Source: Diphasiastrum complanatum (Eukaryota > Streptophyta > Lycopodiopsida > Lycopodiales > Lycopodiaceae). Taken from it: a DNA stretch of 64,000 bases. A program made the translations under genes and the position numbers. Location: assembly GCA_029204225.1 (NCBI GenBank), contig CM055097.1, positions 5,523,620 through 5,587,619 of the forward strand, given 5' to 3'. Below, piece by piece: positions 10,571 to 21,890 of this stretch (the first letter of the stretch is position 1; the number at the start of each line of letters is the position of its first letter). Below the pieces are notes generated by a model, which saw nothing but the letters and a program-made list of their open reading frames with translations, did no database searches and was not told the origin of the DNA.

Positions 10571-11225
10571 TGTGAAAATTGTCAACATTTCCTAGCTAGT
10601 TTGAGGCCTAAATTGGCTAAAATTGTAAATAGTTTTGGTTCTGGAGTTTCACACGTGTGAACCAGGCCACAATGTTTTTATTTACTGTATTTTTTCAGTA
10701 TGATGAAGTGTCAAACTTCATACCCTTCAAAATGAGACCATTTTGATGTATTTTGGTCATATAAGCCATTTTTAGCTATTTTTCTTATATAGGGAATATC
10801 TAGGGTCAAGTACCTTCTAGAGAGAGGAGAGAGAGTCATCTTCCTCATCCATAAATAGTAGGGAAGTCGTGGAGAACAGGTTGGAGAAACCTTTTGTATG
10901 CTTCATTGAGATCAATAGATCATTGTCATTGTTTCTTCCTCCATTGAGAGCATTGTTGTGTGTATTGTCTTCAAGCTATTGTGTATGATCTTAGGTGCTT
11001 TCCAAAAGTGGTAGGCTGATGTATTATGGACTGTATAATGCTATTTTGGGCCGCACTTGATGTTTATGGAAGTTTCCATTTGTGATAAATGCTTTTTGAT
11101 CAAGTTCTTTGCATTCTAGGTAGCATAGAATGTGTTGCCAATTCCTAGCTTATGTAGTTTGGAGTGCAAGCATTCAAGCCAATGATCTTGGAGTTTAGAT
11201 CCACTTAGGATCTGTATTTTTCACA
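10571..11225 (+). repeat. 5' LTR of Copia C
   Basis: 655 bp from TGTGAAAATTG to TTTTTCACA. Contains the CACACGTGTG palindrome at 10650-10659. There is a TATA-like stretch (TTATATAGGG) at about 10785-10795, a likely core promoter. Confidence 0.97.
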
Positions 11226-11240
11226 TGGTATCAGAGCTGG
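11226..11240 (+). other. Primer binding site of Copia C (tRNA-iMet)
   Basis: TGGTATCAGAGC directly after the LTR, a perfect match to the complement of the plant initiator tRNA-Met 3' end. Confidence 0.95.
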
Positions 11241-12397
11241 TTGGCTTCTATTTACAGTAAGTATTCCATTTTTGGTGATATTTGGATGTTTGATCAAGTT
11301 CTAGCATGATTTTGCATTGCTTTGTTGATCAAATCTTACTAACCTTTGTTTTGTGAGTTGAACTTGTGGATCAAAAGCATATTTCAGGTCTATTGAAGAT
11401 CAGAGGCTGAAAAGAAACTATTTTGGATCAGATCATAACACCTAATCATTTGTGATTGTGAGGCTTGTGCATATTCAATACTAACAATGTTCTTTTCAAT
11501 CCTATTGTTGACAATCTCCATTCTTGGATGAACACTCTCCTTAAGTGGATGAAACTTCTCCTTAAGTGGATGACAAATGCTCTTTTGAGTGAGTTGTAAT
11601 TCTCCTAAAGGCTGAGCAAAGCTCCCATTTGGATGAAAGATCCCCTTTTTTGGGTGAACATATTGTAAGCTCCATTGTGAAGAGCATATTGTAAAGATTG
11701 TCATCAATTTTGGCATAAATTTTGGTGTACTTTGTTGAGCATGTAAGTAACTCTCCTTATGTAATTTGATTAGAGCATTTGCTGGAAGGTGTTAACCATT
11801 ATGCAAGTGTGTTTTCAGGTTCTTAACAGGTTGAGGAACATTCTCATGTGAAGTGATCTTAGATCTACATCTAAACACCAAGATTTGACAAGATAGTGAA
11901 GCTAGTCTTGTGATTCACTAAGTGTGCTCATTCATTCACCTCTAAATCTTGTATTTATCACTTGCTGGAGTTTATAAACTTTTAGAAGTGTGGTTTACAT
12001 GTGGTTTTACAGGTTGAATCAATATCTTAGTGTGTTGATCATATGTTGATCAAGTTTGTTCATTACTAGGTAATCTTGGCATCCTAGTTTTGGGTATTTT
12101 CTAAGAATGCAAGTAACTCTTCACACCATAACTTGATTTGGTCACTTGCTGGAAAGTTTGAGAGCTTAAGCAAGAGTGTGTTCAGGTTGGTTTGATTTTG
12201 TAATCCATTCTTAGTGTGTGCAAAGTGTTGCATGTGTTTCAATCTTCCTTTCTATGCTTGGAAACCATCTAGGTTCAAGATAGAAGTGTTTTAGGGTCCT
12301 AAATCTTCATAGATCTCTTTATCTATCATTTGTTGAGAGAAAAGTGAGTGCTAAGTGCTTTAGGACAGAACCTAAAAGTTGAAGAAACATTAGAATC
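11241..12397 (+). other. Untranslated leader of Copia C with three imperfect repeats
   Basis: No long ORF. Three related stretches at about 11741-11822, 11940-12015 and 12106-12190 share a TTGCTGGA core followed some 40 bases later by TTTTCAGGTT or a variant. The CAG-GTT ends resemble splice acceptors, but this may be coincidence. The leader presumably carries packaging signals. Confidence 0.5.
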
Positions 12398-15300
12398 ATG
12401 GCTTCCAATGGTGGGATCATGCTAGAGTCTAGTGAAAGGTTGAGTTCATCAAACTACTCTACTTGGAAAGTGAGGATGGAGTCATTACTTGAGTTGAATG
12501 AACTCATGGACATAGTTGCAGAAATTGAAGAGAGACCTCTCACACTTCAAGAGCAACAAAGGTTTGATAAGAAGGCCAAAAGGGCTCTTCATATCATTAA
12601 AATGAATGTTACAAATGAACTTCTCAAGGAAGTTGGAAAGTGTCAAAGTGCAAGTGAGGCATGGAATGCCTTAAAGAAGCTCTTTGAATCAAAGTCCACA
12701 TCTAGGGTATTGACCCTAAGGAGACAAATATTTTCTAGTAGGCAAAGAGAGGGTGAAAGTGCTCATGCATTTATCTTGAGAGTTAAGTCCCTAAGTGATG
12801 ATTTAGCATGCATTGATGAGAACATAAAAGATGGTGAAATAGTCCAAGTTATGTTGAATGGTTTGCTAAATGAACATGCTAACCTTGTGCAAAGTTTTGC
12901 CATTCAAAGAGTCTTGCCAAGTGTGGTTGACTTGCAAGAAATCTTATTGGCTGAAGAACATAGGTTGCAATCAAAGCTTGATGGTGCATCCTTGCAAGGT
13001 GGAGGTGAAGAGGCTTTCTTCACAAAAGGCAAATTCAAGGGCAAAGGTAAAGGCAAAGGGAAATGGTCCAAAGTGGGTAACTTTGATCATGATGATTACT
13101 CTTCCTCTTCCTCTTCTACTAAGAACAATAAGTCAAAGTTCAAGTGCTTTTATTGTGGGATAAAAGGTCATTTTGCAAATGAATGTTATAAGAAGAAAAG
13201 AGAGCAAGGAGAGAGGCAAGGAAATCTTACAATAGATGAGGAAGAACATAACACATGTGAATCACTTGTTATGACTTCAAGTTTGTTAGCCAACATAGAT
13301 GATAATGATCCTTGGTGGATTGATAGTGGAGCCTCATCTCACATGACAAGACATAAGGAATACTTTACATCCTTATTGTCTTATGAGGGAGAAGGTAACA
13401 TCATCTACACTGCAAATGATGGTCAATGTGACATCAAAGGCATAGGCACTATTCCTATTTCCCTTTCAACAAATAGGAAAGCAAATCTTGAAAATGTTTT
13501 GTACATTCCTTCAATCACTAAGAATTTGCTTAGTGTAAGTCAAATGATTGACAAAGGACTTGATGTGGAGTTCATTGGAGATGCATGTTTGATAAGTAAA
13601 TGTGGATCCTTGATTGCTCAAGGTAGGAGGCATGGTAAACTTTTCAAGATTGATGCATGTGTGATCTCTAATCATGAAGGATGTATGGCTAGGGAGCAAT
13701 TGACAAACCAAGAAGTTTGGCACAAGAGGTTGGGCCATCCCAACTTCAAATCTTTGGAGGTAATGGCAAAGAAAGAGCTTGTTCTTGGTCTCCCTAAAAG
13801 TCTTGTTGCAAACAATAGTGTTTGTGAACATTGTGCCTTGTCCAAATCTCATAGACTTGCTTATTCTAGATCTACTTCTAGATCTAAAGAAGCTTTTCAA
13901 CTTGTGCATTCTGATATTCATTCTTCTAGTACAACTAGCAATGGTGGGGCAAAGATGTATGCAACTTTCATTGATGACTTTAGTAGGTATACTTGGATCT
14001 ATCTTCTTAAAAGTAAGGATGAAGTGTTTGCTGCATTTGTCAAGTTCAAGAATGAAATGGAAAACCAATTCAATACAAAGATCAAATGCTTAAGATCTGA
14101 TAATGGAGGGGAATACACCTCAAATAGGTTCAAAGACTTTTGTATAGCACATGGGATTAAGAGGGAGATGTCTAGTCCTAGGACTCCACAACAGAATGGA
14201 GTGGCCGAGAGGAAGAATAGAACCCTTTGTGAATGTGCCAAGGCAATGAGACTACATGCTAATCTTGCTAAGTCTTTTTTGGGGGAAGCTTTAGCATGTG
14301 CTAACTATCTATGTAATAGATGGACAAGTGCTTCCTTGGATGGTAAAACTCCTCATGAGGTTCTTTATGGTAGAAGGCCGAGTGTCAAGCATTGTAGGAT
14401 CTTTGGATGTACATGTTTTGTCAATATCACACTTGATGATAGAACTAAAGAAGATCCTTCATCAAAGAAGGGTGTGTTTGTTGGTTATAGTGAAGTAAGC
14501 AAGGCTTACAAAGTGTACATTCCTTCTACAAAGAAAGTTGTCATAAGTAGGGATGTCATCTTTCATGAAGAGAATGTTTCCAATGTTGTTGATGTTGATG
14601 TTGATGTGCCTACTAATCATCATGATGTGCAAGATGTCTTGGATGAAGATGGAGATGCCACTCCAAAGCAAACTTCAAGGAAGACTCAAAGGCAAAGGGC
14701 TAAGCCATCAAGGCTAACCTATGATGAAAAAGGAAAGCAAGTGGTGGACAACTCTAACTTTGCTTTTCTTACCTCTTTTGATGAACCAACTTGTGTAGGT
14801 GAAGCAATTCAAAAGAAGGAATGGATCCAAGCCATGGATCATGAGCATCAAGCACTCATCAAAAGCAACACATGGAGGTTGGTAAAGCTTCCAAAGGACA
14901 AGAAGGCAATTGGTTGTAAGTGGATCTTCAAGATCAAGACAAATCAAGATGGATCAATCAACAAGTACAAGGCAAGGTTGGTGGCAAAGGGGTATGCTCA
15001 AGAATATGGTATTGACTATGATGAGACCTTTGCACCCGTGGCAAAGATGGTAACTATTCGAATCCTAATCTCTCTTGCAACTCTTTATGATTGGGATATG
15101 TGGCAAATGGATGTTACTAATGCCTTCTTGAATGGTGATCTTGAAGAAGATATTTACATGGAGCAACCCGAGGGCTATGTTTCACATGATGAGCCTAATC
15201 ATGTGTGCTATCTCCAAAAGAGTTTGTATGGGCTAAAGCAAGCACCAAGGAGTTGGTATGCTAAGCTCAATTCCTTCTTACTTTCTCAAAACTTTGTTAT

Positions 15301-16338
15301 GAGTGAGTATGATCATTCTCTCTACTTTAGATTGAATGAAAATGATATCACTTTACTTTTGATCTATGTTGATGACATTATCTTAAGTGGTGGTAACAAT
15401 CTAGATATAGATGAAATCAAGATGGCACTCAAAAGAGAGTTTGAAATTCAAGATCTTGGTAAACTTCATTATATCTTAGGAATAGAGATTATTAGAACTT
15501 CTAAACCTACATTCATATGTCAAGAAAAGTATGTTAACTCTATTCTAAAAAGGTTTCATATGGAAGATTGTAAAGTTGTTTCTACTCCTATGGAATCAAA
15601 TGTAAAGCTAACTACAAGAAGTAATGAAAGATCCTTCAAGGACATTACTCTCTATAGAAAGCTAATAGGATCTCTTATATGGTTAACCATCACAAGACCT
15701 GATCTAAGCTTTGTGGTTGGTAAACTAAGTCAATTTATGCAAGATCCTAGTGAGGCTCATTGGAAGCTAGGAAAGAGAGTACTTAGATACATCTCGGGAT
15801 CTAGAGATTTTGGCATCTTGTATGGAGGTACTACACCTAACCTTTGTGGATTTTCAGATTCAGATTTTGCAGGTGATCAAATGGATAGGAAGTCAACAAG
15901 TGCCTTTGCAATCTATCTTGGAGATGGAGTGGTCTCATGGCTATCAAAGAAGCAACCAACTATCTCTCTATCTTCCACCGAAGCCGAGTACAAGGCATTA
16001 ACAACATGCACCAAGGAGATTCTTTGGATCAAGAGGATGTTATTGGATCTTCACTTGCTGGAACCAGAGAAGACTCCAATCATACTTCAGCCCAAAGCTT
16101 GGCAAGCAATCCTGTTTTTCATGCAAGGAGCAAGCACATTGAGATTGCTCACCATTTTGTGAGAGATCAAGTCATTGCCAAAGAGGTGGAGCTTCAACAT
16201 GTCTCTTCAAAGGAGTGTGTGGCTGATATCTTCACCAAACCATTGGGAAAGGACCTATATTTAATGCATAGATCTAATCTTGGAATGTGCTCAAAGACTA
16301 TGTTGAAACTAGCATCCAATGTTGAAGAGGGAGTGTGA
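12398..16338 (+). CDS. Copia C gag-pol polyprotein, frameshifted in RNase H
   Basis: The frame is open from ATG 12398 to 16162 (1254 codons). Order: UBN2-type gag (about 1-230); zinc knuckle C250-C263 (CFYCGIKGHFANEC); protease D309 in DSGASSHM; integrase zinc residues H442, H447, C476, C479; integrase catalytic D506, D568, E604 (DX35E spacing); RT YVDD at 990-993; RNase H D1154 in SDSDFAGD and E1195 in STEAEY. At about 16085-16092 a deletion (best estimate 13 bp) removes the Cys-Asp-Asn codons and shifts the frame. The true C-terminus (NPVFHARSKHIE to IFTKPLGKD) follows in another frame to 16338. The protein would make particles and probably cDNA, but lacks complete RNase H. Confidence 0.95.
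16321..16333 (+). other. Polypurine tract of Copia C
   Basis: GTTGAAGAGGGAG directly before the 3' LTR. Confidence 0.9.
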
Positions 16339-16988
16339 AAATTGTCAACATTTCCTAGCTAGTTTGAGGCCTAAATTGGCTAAAATTGTAAATAGTTTTG
16401 GTTATGGAGTTTCACACGTGTGAACCAGGCCACAATGTTTTTATTTACTGTATTTTTTCAGTATGATGAAGTGTCAAACTTCATACCCTTCAAAATGAGA
16501 CCATTTTGATGTATTTTGGTCATATAAGCCATTTTTAGCTATTTTTCTTATATAGGGAATATCTAGGGTCAAGTACCTTCTAGAGAGAGGAGAGAGAGTC
16601 ATCTTCCTCATCCATAAATAGTAGGGAAGTCGTGGAGAACAGGTTGGAGAAACCTTTTGTATGCTTCATTGAGATCAATAGATCATTGTCATTGTTTCTT
16701 CCTCCATTGAGAGCATTGTTGTGTGTATTGTCTTCAAGCTATTGTGTATGATCTTAGGTGCTTTCCAAAAGTGGTAGGCTGATGTATTATGGACTGTATA
16801 ATGCTATTTTGGGCCGCACTTGATGTTTATGGAAGTTTCCATTTGTGATAAATGCTTTTTGATCAAGTTCTTTGCATTCTAGGTAGCATAGAATGTGTTG
16901 CCAATTCCTAGCTTATGTAGTTTGGAGTGCAAGCATTCAAGCCAATGATCTTGGAGTTTAGATCCACTTAGGATCTGTATTTTTCACA
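16334..16988 (+). repeat. 3' LTR of Copia C
   Basis: 655 bp, one mismatch to the 5' LTR. The palindrome copy is at 16413-16422. The target-site duplication ATCTG follows at 16989-16993. Confidence 0.97.
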
Positions 16989-17369
16989 ATCTGTCCATCA
17001 AGAACTCTTGCAGAACTCCCATTGTCTAGAAATGGTCCAGATACAGCTACTGTAGGAAGGTTGAGGGTTTGATTCACTCAAGTCTGAAGAAATCTATAAA
17101 AAAAAAAAACCATGAAAAAGAGCTAAAATCACACTATTAGCCAACTGAAACTGATCAGATCTTGTCAAATCTAGGTTGCAGTCACATTATCCATCAAGAT
17201 CCAACATCCCTAGACTGAATCAAGTGAATGAACCTCAGATCAAGCCGATCAATTCCCTCCACATCAACCACTATCCATCCATCATTCCTCTGTTCCATCT
17301 CTATTCCATCTTCTATCTCCATCTCTACTAGATAAATCCATTTATGTCTCTATTCTCATCCATAATGAT
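16989..17369. other. Insertion site flank, no gene
   Basis: Begins with the right ATCTG duplication. Contains an A-tract at about 17099-17110. Pyrimidine-rich CCATC repeats lie at about 17270-17330. No coding signal. Confidence 0.5.
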
Positions 17370-18341
17370 CCACCAACCAACATCTTGCACCAAATAGGCA
17401 CAACCTAGACAAAGCTTGGAGTCTTGTGTTGAACATTCCTCTCGAAAGAGTCCATTTTTGCACAATGCATGGTGAATTACGAATATTGGACAAATTATTA
17501 TTTTTGCATTGTTGTTATGCATGGAACATGCAACCCAAATCAAGAGCAGATGTTAGCATTAGAAATCTAGAGATAATTTTATCCGATATGGGATTGCATG
17601 GGGGCCACGTGAGTCTTACCAAAGACGTTGAGATGAGTGGAAAAACGCAAGATGTTCCAGCAAAAGTTTCAATGGGTGGTGCGAAAGTGAGACACCTATT
17701 GTCAAATCATATTGTGCGTGAAAGCAGTGTTGAATGGGAGTACTGGAAGAAAATATGTCAATGCACAACAAATATTGGCTCAGATCCTCGCATGGCAAGT
17801 ACACGTGCTAAGGTTTGGCAAGCATTTGATGCCTTGTCACAAACTATGAACAAAAAAATTGTGAGATATAAAGATTTGGATAGATACGCAAGAGAAGTCA
17901 AAACATTACTGAATTGATGATTGATGCATGGGGAGAAACACACATAACTCACTATATGGTATGTGTGTCATATTTTTTACTTTCGTATTTATGTATTTAT
18001 AAAGATTTAAACTAATACAAATTTTCTATGAACAACACATCTTCTATGCTCATGGACCTTGGTTTATGAAAACCTACGGATCATTAGCTATTTGGAACAC
18101 GCAAGGCATGGAAAAGAGTCATTATAGGGCAAAGGTTGCGTATTTCAAAAATTCACGCCATGGCGGAGGAAAGGGTCTTAGCAATGCATTGGTTGAGATA
18201 TTCCAATGGTTTTACAGAGGAGTTTTGGGCCGAGGACACTTTCAAAACACAAGAACTAAAGAGTTGAGTTCAATGATCTCCAATTCAAATTCAGTTAGAA
18301 AGACAACATGGCAATCCTCTAATGCTAGAACAAGGCATTAA
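17370..18341 (+). pseudogene. Transposase-like protein, C-terminal half
   Basis: A frame running to 17917 codes for about 180 residues (motif ERVHFCTMHGELRILDKLL early on). A small frameshift at about 17914 leads into IDAWGETHITHYM. A probable intron begins at GTATGTG (about 17957). Coding resumes by about 18030 with HGPWFMKTYGSLAIWN and QGMEKSHYRAK, then a Gly-rich and Trp-rich segment. This pattern (a conserved H-G stretch followed by NTQGMEKSHYR) is one I recall from uncharacterised transposase-like proteins of plants and invertebrates. No start and no N-terminal half here; the N-terminal half of what looks like the same family is at 61.2-62.7 kb. Function in DNA transposition is inferred only. 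Confidence 0.5.
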
Positions 18342-18632
18342 GAATGGAGGATGTCTAGAGTTCGAGTTGAAAAGAGATGGATGCCAAGGACACCAACATC
18401 CAATGTTTTGGGAAACAACGCTAGAGAAGCTAAGGAAACTGATGAGATGGAATAGAAGCAATTTATGTTGAATTGTAATTTGAATATTCCTTTGCGATAA
18501 ATATTACTGACGAATTGGATTGCTGTTATAAATAGAAATTACTTTATTTTGTTTCTTTCCTCGTGATTTAGCTTGTCTTGTTCAATTAGACTACTAGTTT
18601 GTTGGTAAATTAGTGTTCTTAGTTGCATAACA

Positions 18633-20093
18633 ATGTCGTCCTCTAAAATAGAGTTGGCCAATCTGCTAGCCTCCACACAGTTTTTAGATAAGTTAGATCG
18701 TATTTATTGTATGTTTACCGGTAGAAGAGACACGCTTGCCACTCTACGAGCTAATATGGATGCATTCACGTATGTGAGTGAGTATATAGATAAAACTTTG
18801 AAGCCTTATGCCATACAAATTCCTGGCTCAACTATCATGTGGATTCCATATAACTTGCTTAGTTATATATGGAAAGGAGATAGACCCTTTATCGCTCGTC
18901 TCGACAGATTTATTAGTCACTTGGGTAACGATCATTACTTGGAGCTGACCAAGGACCAGCTGAAAACTTTTGATCTTGAAAGTGTAGGAAATAAATTTCT
19001 ATTCGGTGAGATTACTGTTATTTTTTTGCTTAATGAGTTTCCAGCGACTGTGGCCAGCAACAAACACAATCCTAGTGAGCAGATGAACGAGATGCATGAC
19101 CCGGGTGAAGAGGAAGATTTATCCTCGGAGCACAAAGCAGTCTTGGCTGTGCAAGAGGCAATAGGTGAATCCACATCAGTGAAGCCAGAAGATATAGATG
19201 AGTCCGATGATCTCGTGCTTCGAATCCATGGCCTTGCTCCAATCATCATTGATGGGCAAGAGTATGTGTTCATGCATGACTTGCAACATATTCTCGGCTT
19301 GCGAGAAGATGAGATGCTGGCAGCATTGGTAAATTTGCAGAATGGCAGTTCCACTTTCGACCACACCCAGCCCGACGACACGTATGAGAAGCTGATCGGG
19401 CTTGACACAGACACCACCGAGCAAGCACTGGCAAGAGTGCTTTGCCAATTGAAAACGCTTCAACCACTACCAGTTCAAACAAGGCCATTCGAGGTACTCG
19501 AAGAAAAAACTGTTGACGTGAAGTACAAAGGCAAAGGAATTGAGCTTGCGCAAACCGAAGACATTGATGAAGGGACCGAGGCAAGTCTGACCCAACAATT
19601 CAACTTGCATATTTTTGTTATGTTTGTTTGTCTTCATTATACTCATTTTGCAATAATTTGGACCAATTGTAGGACGCAGTGGAGATTGATGCATTTGCAA
19701 TGCGAAGGAGTGGCGTTTGGGAGAAAGTTGAAGCAGGAACTCTGGACAGGTCTATGGCCCACTACATTGGGAACTTGGCCAACAACTTTATTTTCTGCTT
19801 CAGTAACAAGTACAGCCCAGAGGGACCGACGGAGCTTCTTAAATGCAAAGCACTCTCATTGGTGAGGTCGAGTTGTCACCGTCAGCGCCAAAGGCTTACT
19901 GTGTCCTTCGAAAAGCCGTTCTGAATTCTGCCTTGGATTCGAGACCCGACTCATTCTCTCGAGTTTAATTGGCCCTTATGAGAATGAGAGTGATGCTCCT
20001 AAATTAGCACTAGAAATGTTAAAACTAGTACTGTCATCAGAGAAGCGATCAGAGAAGCTGAAGTCCTCTCTGAAGGAAATGAATCAAATGTGA
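18633..20093 (+). CDS. Unknown protein gene, probably with intron or frameshifts
   Basis: ATG at 18633 opens a frame coding for about 317 residues up to about 19584, with no recognised family. It is acidic in the middle (about 155-200) and has a segment around DGQEYVFMHDLQHILGLRE (about 209-227) that looks like a small folded domain. A likely intron spans 19585-19679 (GT-AG, T-rich), and joining keeps phase into a frame read to about 19860. Coding-like sequence then continues in two more frames to a TGA at 20091-20093, overlapped by a possible AATAAA signal. The frame changes may be further introns or decay. It converges on the H3-like gene. I cannot assign a function. Confidence 0.5.
19585..19679 (+). 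other. Probable intron in the unknown gene
   Basis: GT at 19585 and CAG ending at 19679. The enclosed sequence is T-rich with an in-frame stop in exon phase, and removal joins frame 0 to the frame starting ATG-GAG-ATT. The donor (GTCTGA) is weak. Confidence 0.4.
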
Positions 20094-20220
20094 ATAAAGA
20101 TTTTGTCATTTTTTTCTTGTGGACTCTCCTAATTCTCTGTTGCAATTATATGATGTGCTTATTCATTGAATTTAGAATTTAATTTTTTTTTCTTTGATAA
20201 AAATTTCTCGTCTTTTTTCC

Positions 20221-20365
20221 GTGGCTTGAAAATCATGCCAGGGCGTGACCAGGGGCTGTTTGACCTGGTCAAACGGGCCCTGGTCGCGCCTTGGTACGCA
20301 AATCATGTCCGTTTGACCAGGTCAAACGGACCCTGGTCGCGCCTTGGCGTGATTTTCATGCCATG
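20221..20365. repeat. GC-rich nested palindrome/inverted repeat
   Basis: Two near-perfect 17-bp palindromes (GTTTGACC-N-GGTCAAAC) lie about 50 bp apart, each followed by CCCTGGTCGCGCCTTGG. The outer flanks (AAAATCATGCC and GGCGTGATTTTCATGCC) are also inverted. The whole can fold into a long hairpin and is much more GC-rich than its surroundings. It sits between the convergent unknown gene and H3-like gene. It could be a miniature inverted-repeat element or a structured RNA. Confidence 0.6.
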
Positions 20366-20553
20366 TAAAAAAGACCTATCTTAGCTACAACATGCTTAAA
20401 GAAACTACCATTCCCATAGTACTGAAAATTTTAAATCACTGCATTCACATAGATGGTACTAAAATTTTCAAATCATTGCATTCACATAAATAGTACTGAA
20501 ATCATATATTAAACTCAATCACAACAATTTGCATTCACATAACCTGAAATTTT

Positions 20554-21768
20554 TCAAGATACTTGACACCAAATCTTCAGTATATTATAAATAAAATCAT
20601 GTACATGATATTTTTGATTGCGCTCTCTCCTTAGCCTTCTAGCTAGGTGAAGATCCTTCGCGAGTATTGTGACTCTCTTCCCGTGTACTGCACACAACAA
20701 TGAGTCCTCAAAAAGCTGCGTTAGGTACATTTCCGTAGACTCTCGTATTGCGGACACAACATCTGCCGTAACTCTGTTCCCCAAGGAAAATTCATCGACC
20801 ATTTCTTTTACAAGCCTCACAGAAGAGGCCCTAGGTATCAAAAATTTTACGAACTTTTGATAGCTTCGTATATCCTGGAGCCACTTTGCGATCCTACGCT
20901 TCCTACGCAGTCGAGGAGGTGGTGGCTACATCCTACGGAGCTCCTTTCTAGCCCATGGTGCTGCACGAGGGGCCGGCCTACCCCTGCCACGCTCTACGGT
21001 CCTACTTGGGCCAGCTGCGGCAGAACTTGGAGGTGGTGGAGGTGGAGGTGGAGGCTGTGGAGGTGATGTTGGCGGTGTGGGCAGTGGTGATGGCTGCCAA
21101 GCTGCAGGGTTCCGTCGCTTTGATGTAGAGCCTGCCTTGCGAGGATTCTTTGTCTTTTGCTCATTTGCTCCTCTCCCTAACCATCTATGGGTTGCCTTCT
21201 GCTTCATCCTTGCTGTGCGCAACATCGGGGTGCCCTCATCAGAACCACCCACCAGCAACGACATCATTGGACTCATCACCAGGCCGTGACTTGGGGGTGA
21301 CACGGTGGGTGTGGAGGCACCCAATATGCCTAAATTTGTTGTGTCCATGCCCATTGCTGGTGGAAATGGGTCAAAGAAAGAATCATTAAGAACCGGCAAC
21401 TCACCCAATGCCGCAAGCTCCTCATCTAGGAACTTCATTGTTTCTTCCCGTTCAGTTGTCGTCGGGGAAGGGCTTTTTTGTCGTGGTGACTGTTGCTGCT
21501 GCTGCTAGTCCTCCTGCTGTTGCTAGTCTTCTTGCTGCTGCTGCTCACTCTGGTCCTCCTGTGCAGCTATTGTGCGGGCCATGTCCTTCTCAGCTTCACG
21601 CTGAGTGGCCGGATCTTCATGAGACGTTGTTGGGCTGCGACTCCTACTCCTGCTTCTGCTCCCCCATCTCTCTCTCTCATCGAGGGTGACTAGTGCATCC
21701 CTATGGAGCAATGCAGTCATTCTAGGATCTCTAGCCGTTTGTTTTGTCCATGCCATTTCCTCCGACAT
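20554..21768 (-). pseudogene. Histone H3-derived gene with long insertion between tail and fold
   Basis: A single minus-strand frame of 404 codons plus stop from ATG 21768. Codons 5-13 read MAWTKQTAR, the histone H3 N-terminus with one change at R2. Codons 296-384 match the whole H3 histone fold: an IRSYQK alpha-N region, a VRLVKEM helix, LFEDSLLCAVHGKRVTI and KDLHLARRLRRER. Loop 1 has the same length as H3, unlike typical cenH3. Between them lie about 280 codons with an RS repeat (37-45), poly-Gln and a proline run. Three in-frame TAGs interrupt it: codons 82, 88 and 281; two fall in the CAG tract and look like CAG-to-TAG changes. Without readthrough it is a pseudogene; in life it would be a nuclear, DNA-bound H3 variant or H3 mimic. 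Confidence 0.75.
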
Positions 21769-21883
21769 TGGTTAGCTTTTGAAAACATATCAGAGAACAC
21801 AAGAGATGAAAAACAGAGAATCTAAAAAAACTAACACTCTGACAATTGAGGGATGAAGTGGAGAAATGAGGACCCAAGCATCC

Positions 21884-21890
21884 TTATATA
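21884..21890 (-). promoter_or_regulatory. TATA box of the H3-derived gene
   Basis: On the minus strand ACTATATAAGGA lies about 115-120 bp upstream of ATG 21768, a plausible distance for a TATA box with an about 85-base 5' UTR. Confidence 0.5.

Larger units (their letters stand above)
10571..16988 (+). mobile_element. Very young complete Copia retrotransposon C
   Basis: Complete structure: 655-bp LTRs, 5-bp target-site duplication ATCTG, tRNA-iMet primer site, 1.15-kb leader, a single gag-pol frame and a polypurine tract. I compared the LTRs base by base and found one difference (C at 10641, A at 16404), so the insertion is very recent. Despite that, a short deletion in RNase H shifts the frame and removes the Asp-Asn catalytic motif. 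Everything else in the polyprotein, including integrase and RT active sites, appears intact. Confidence 0.97.

Noticed and set aside
13511-14068. Minus-strand 185-codon ORF inside Copia C
   Set aside because: Antisense shadow of the integrase region.
20554-20841. Centromeric H3 (cenH3)
   Set aside because: Loop 1 has canonical H3 length and the LCAVHGKRVTI segment matches H3 better than cenH3.
20926-21694. Plus-strand Leu/Ser-rich ORFs opposite the H3-derived gene
   Set aside because: Antisense of poly-Gln and Pro-rich codons; the minus frame has clear histone homology.
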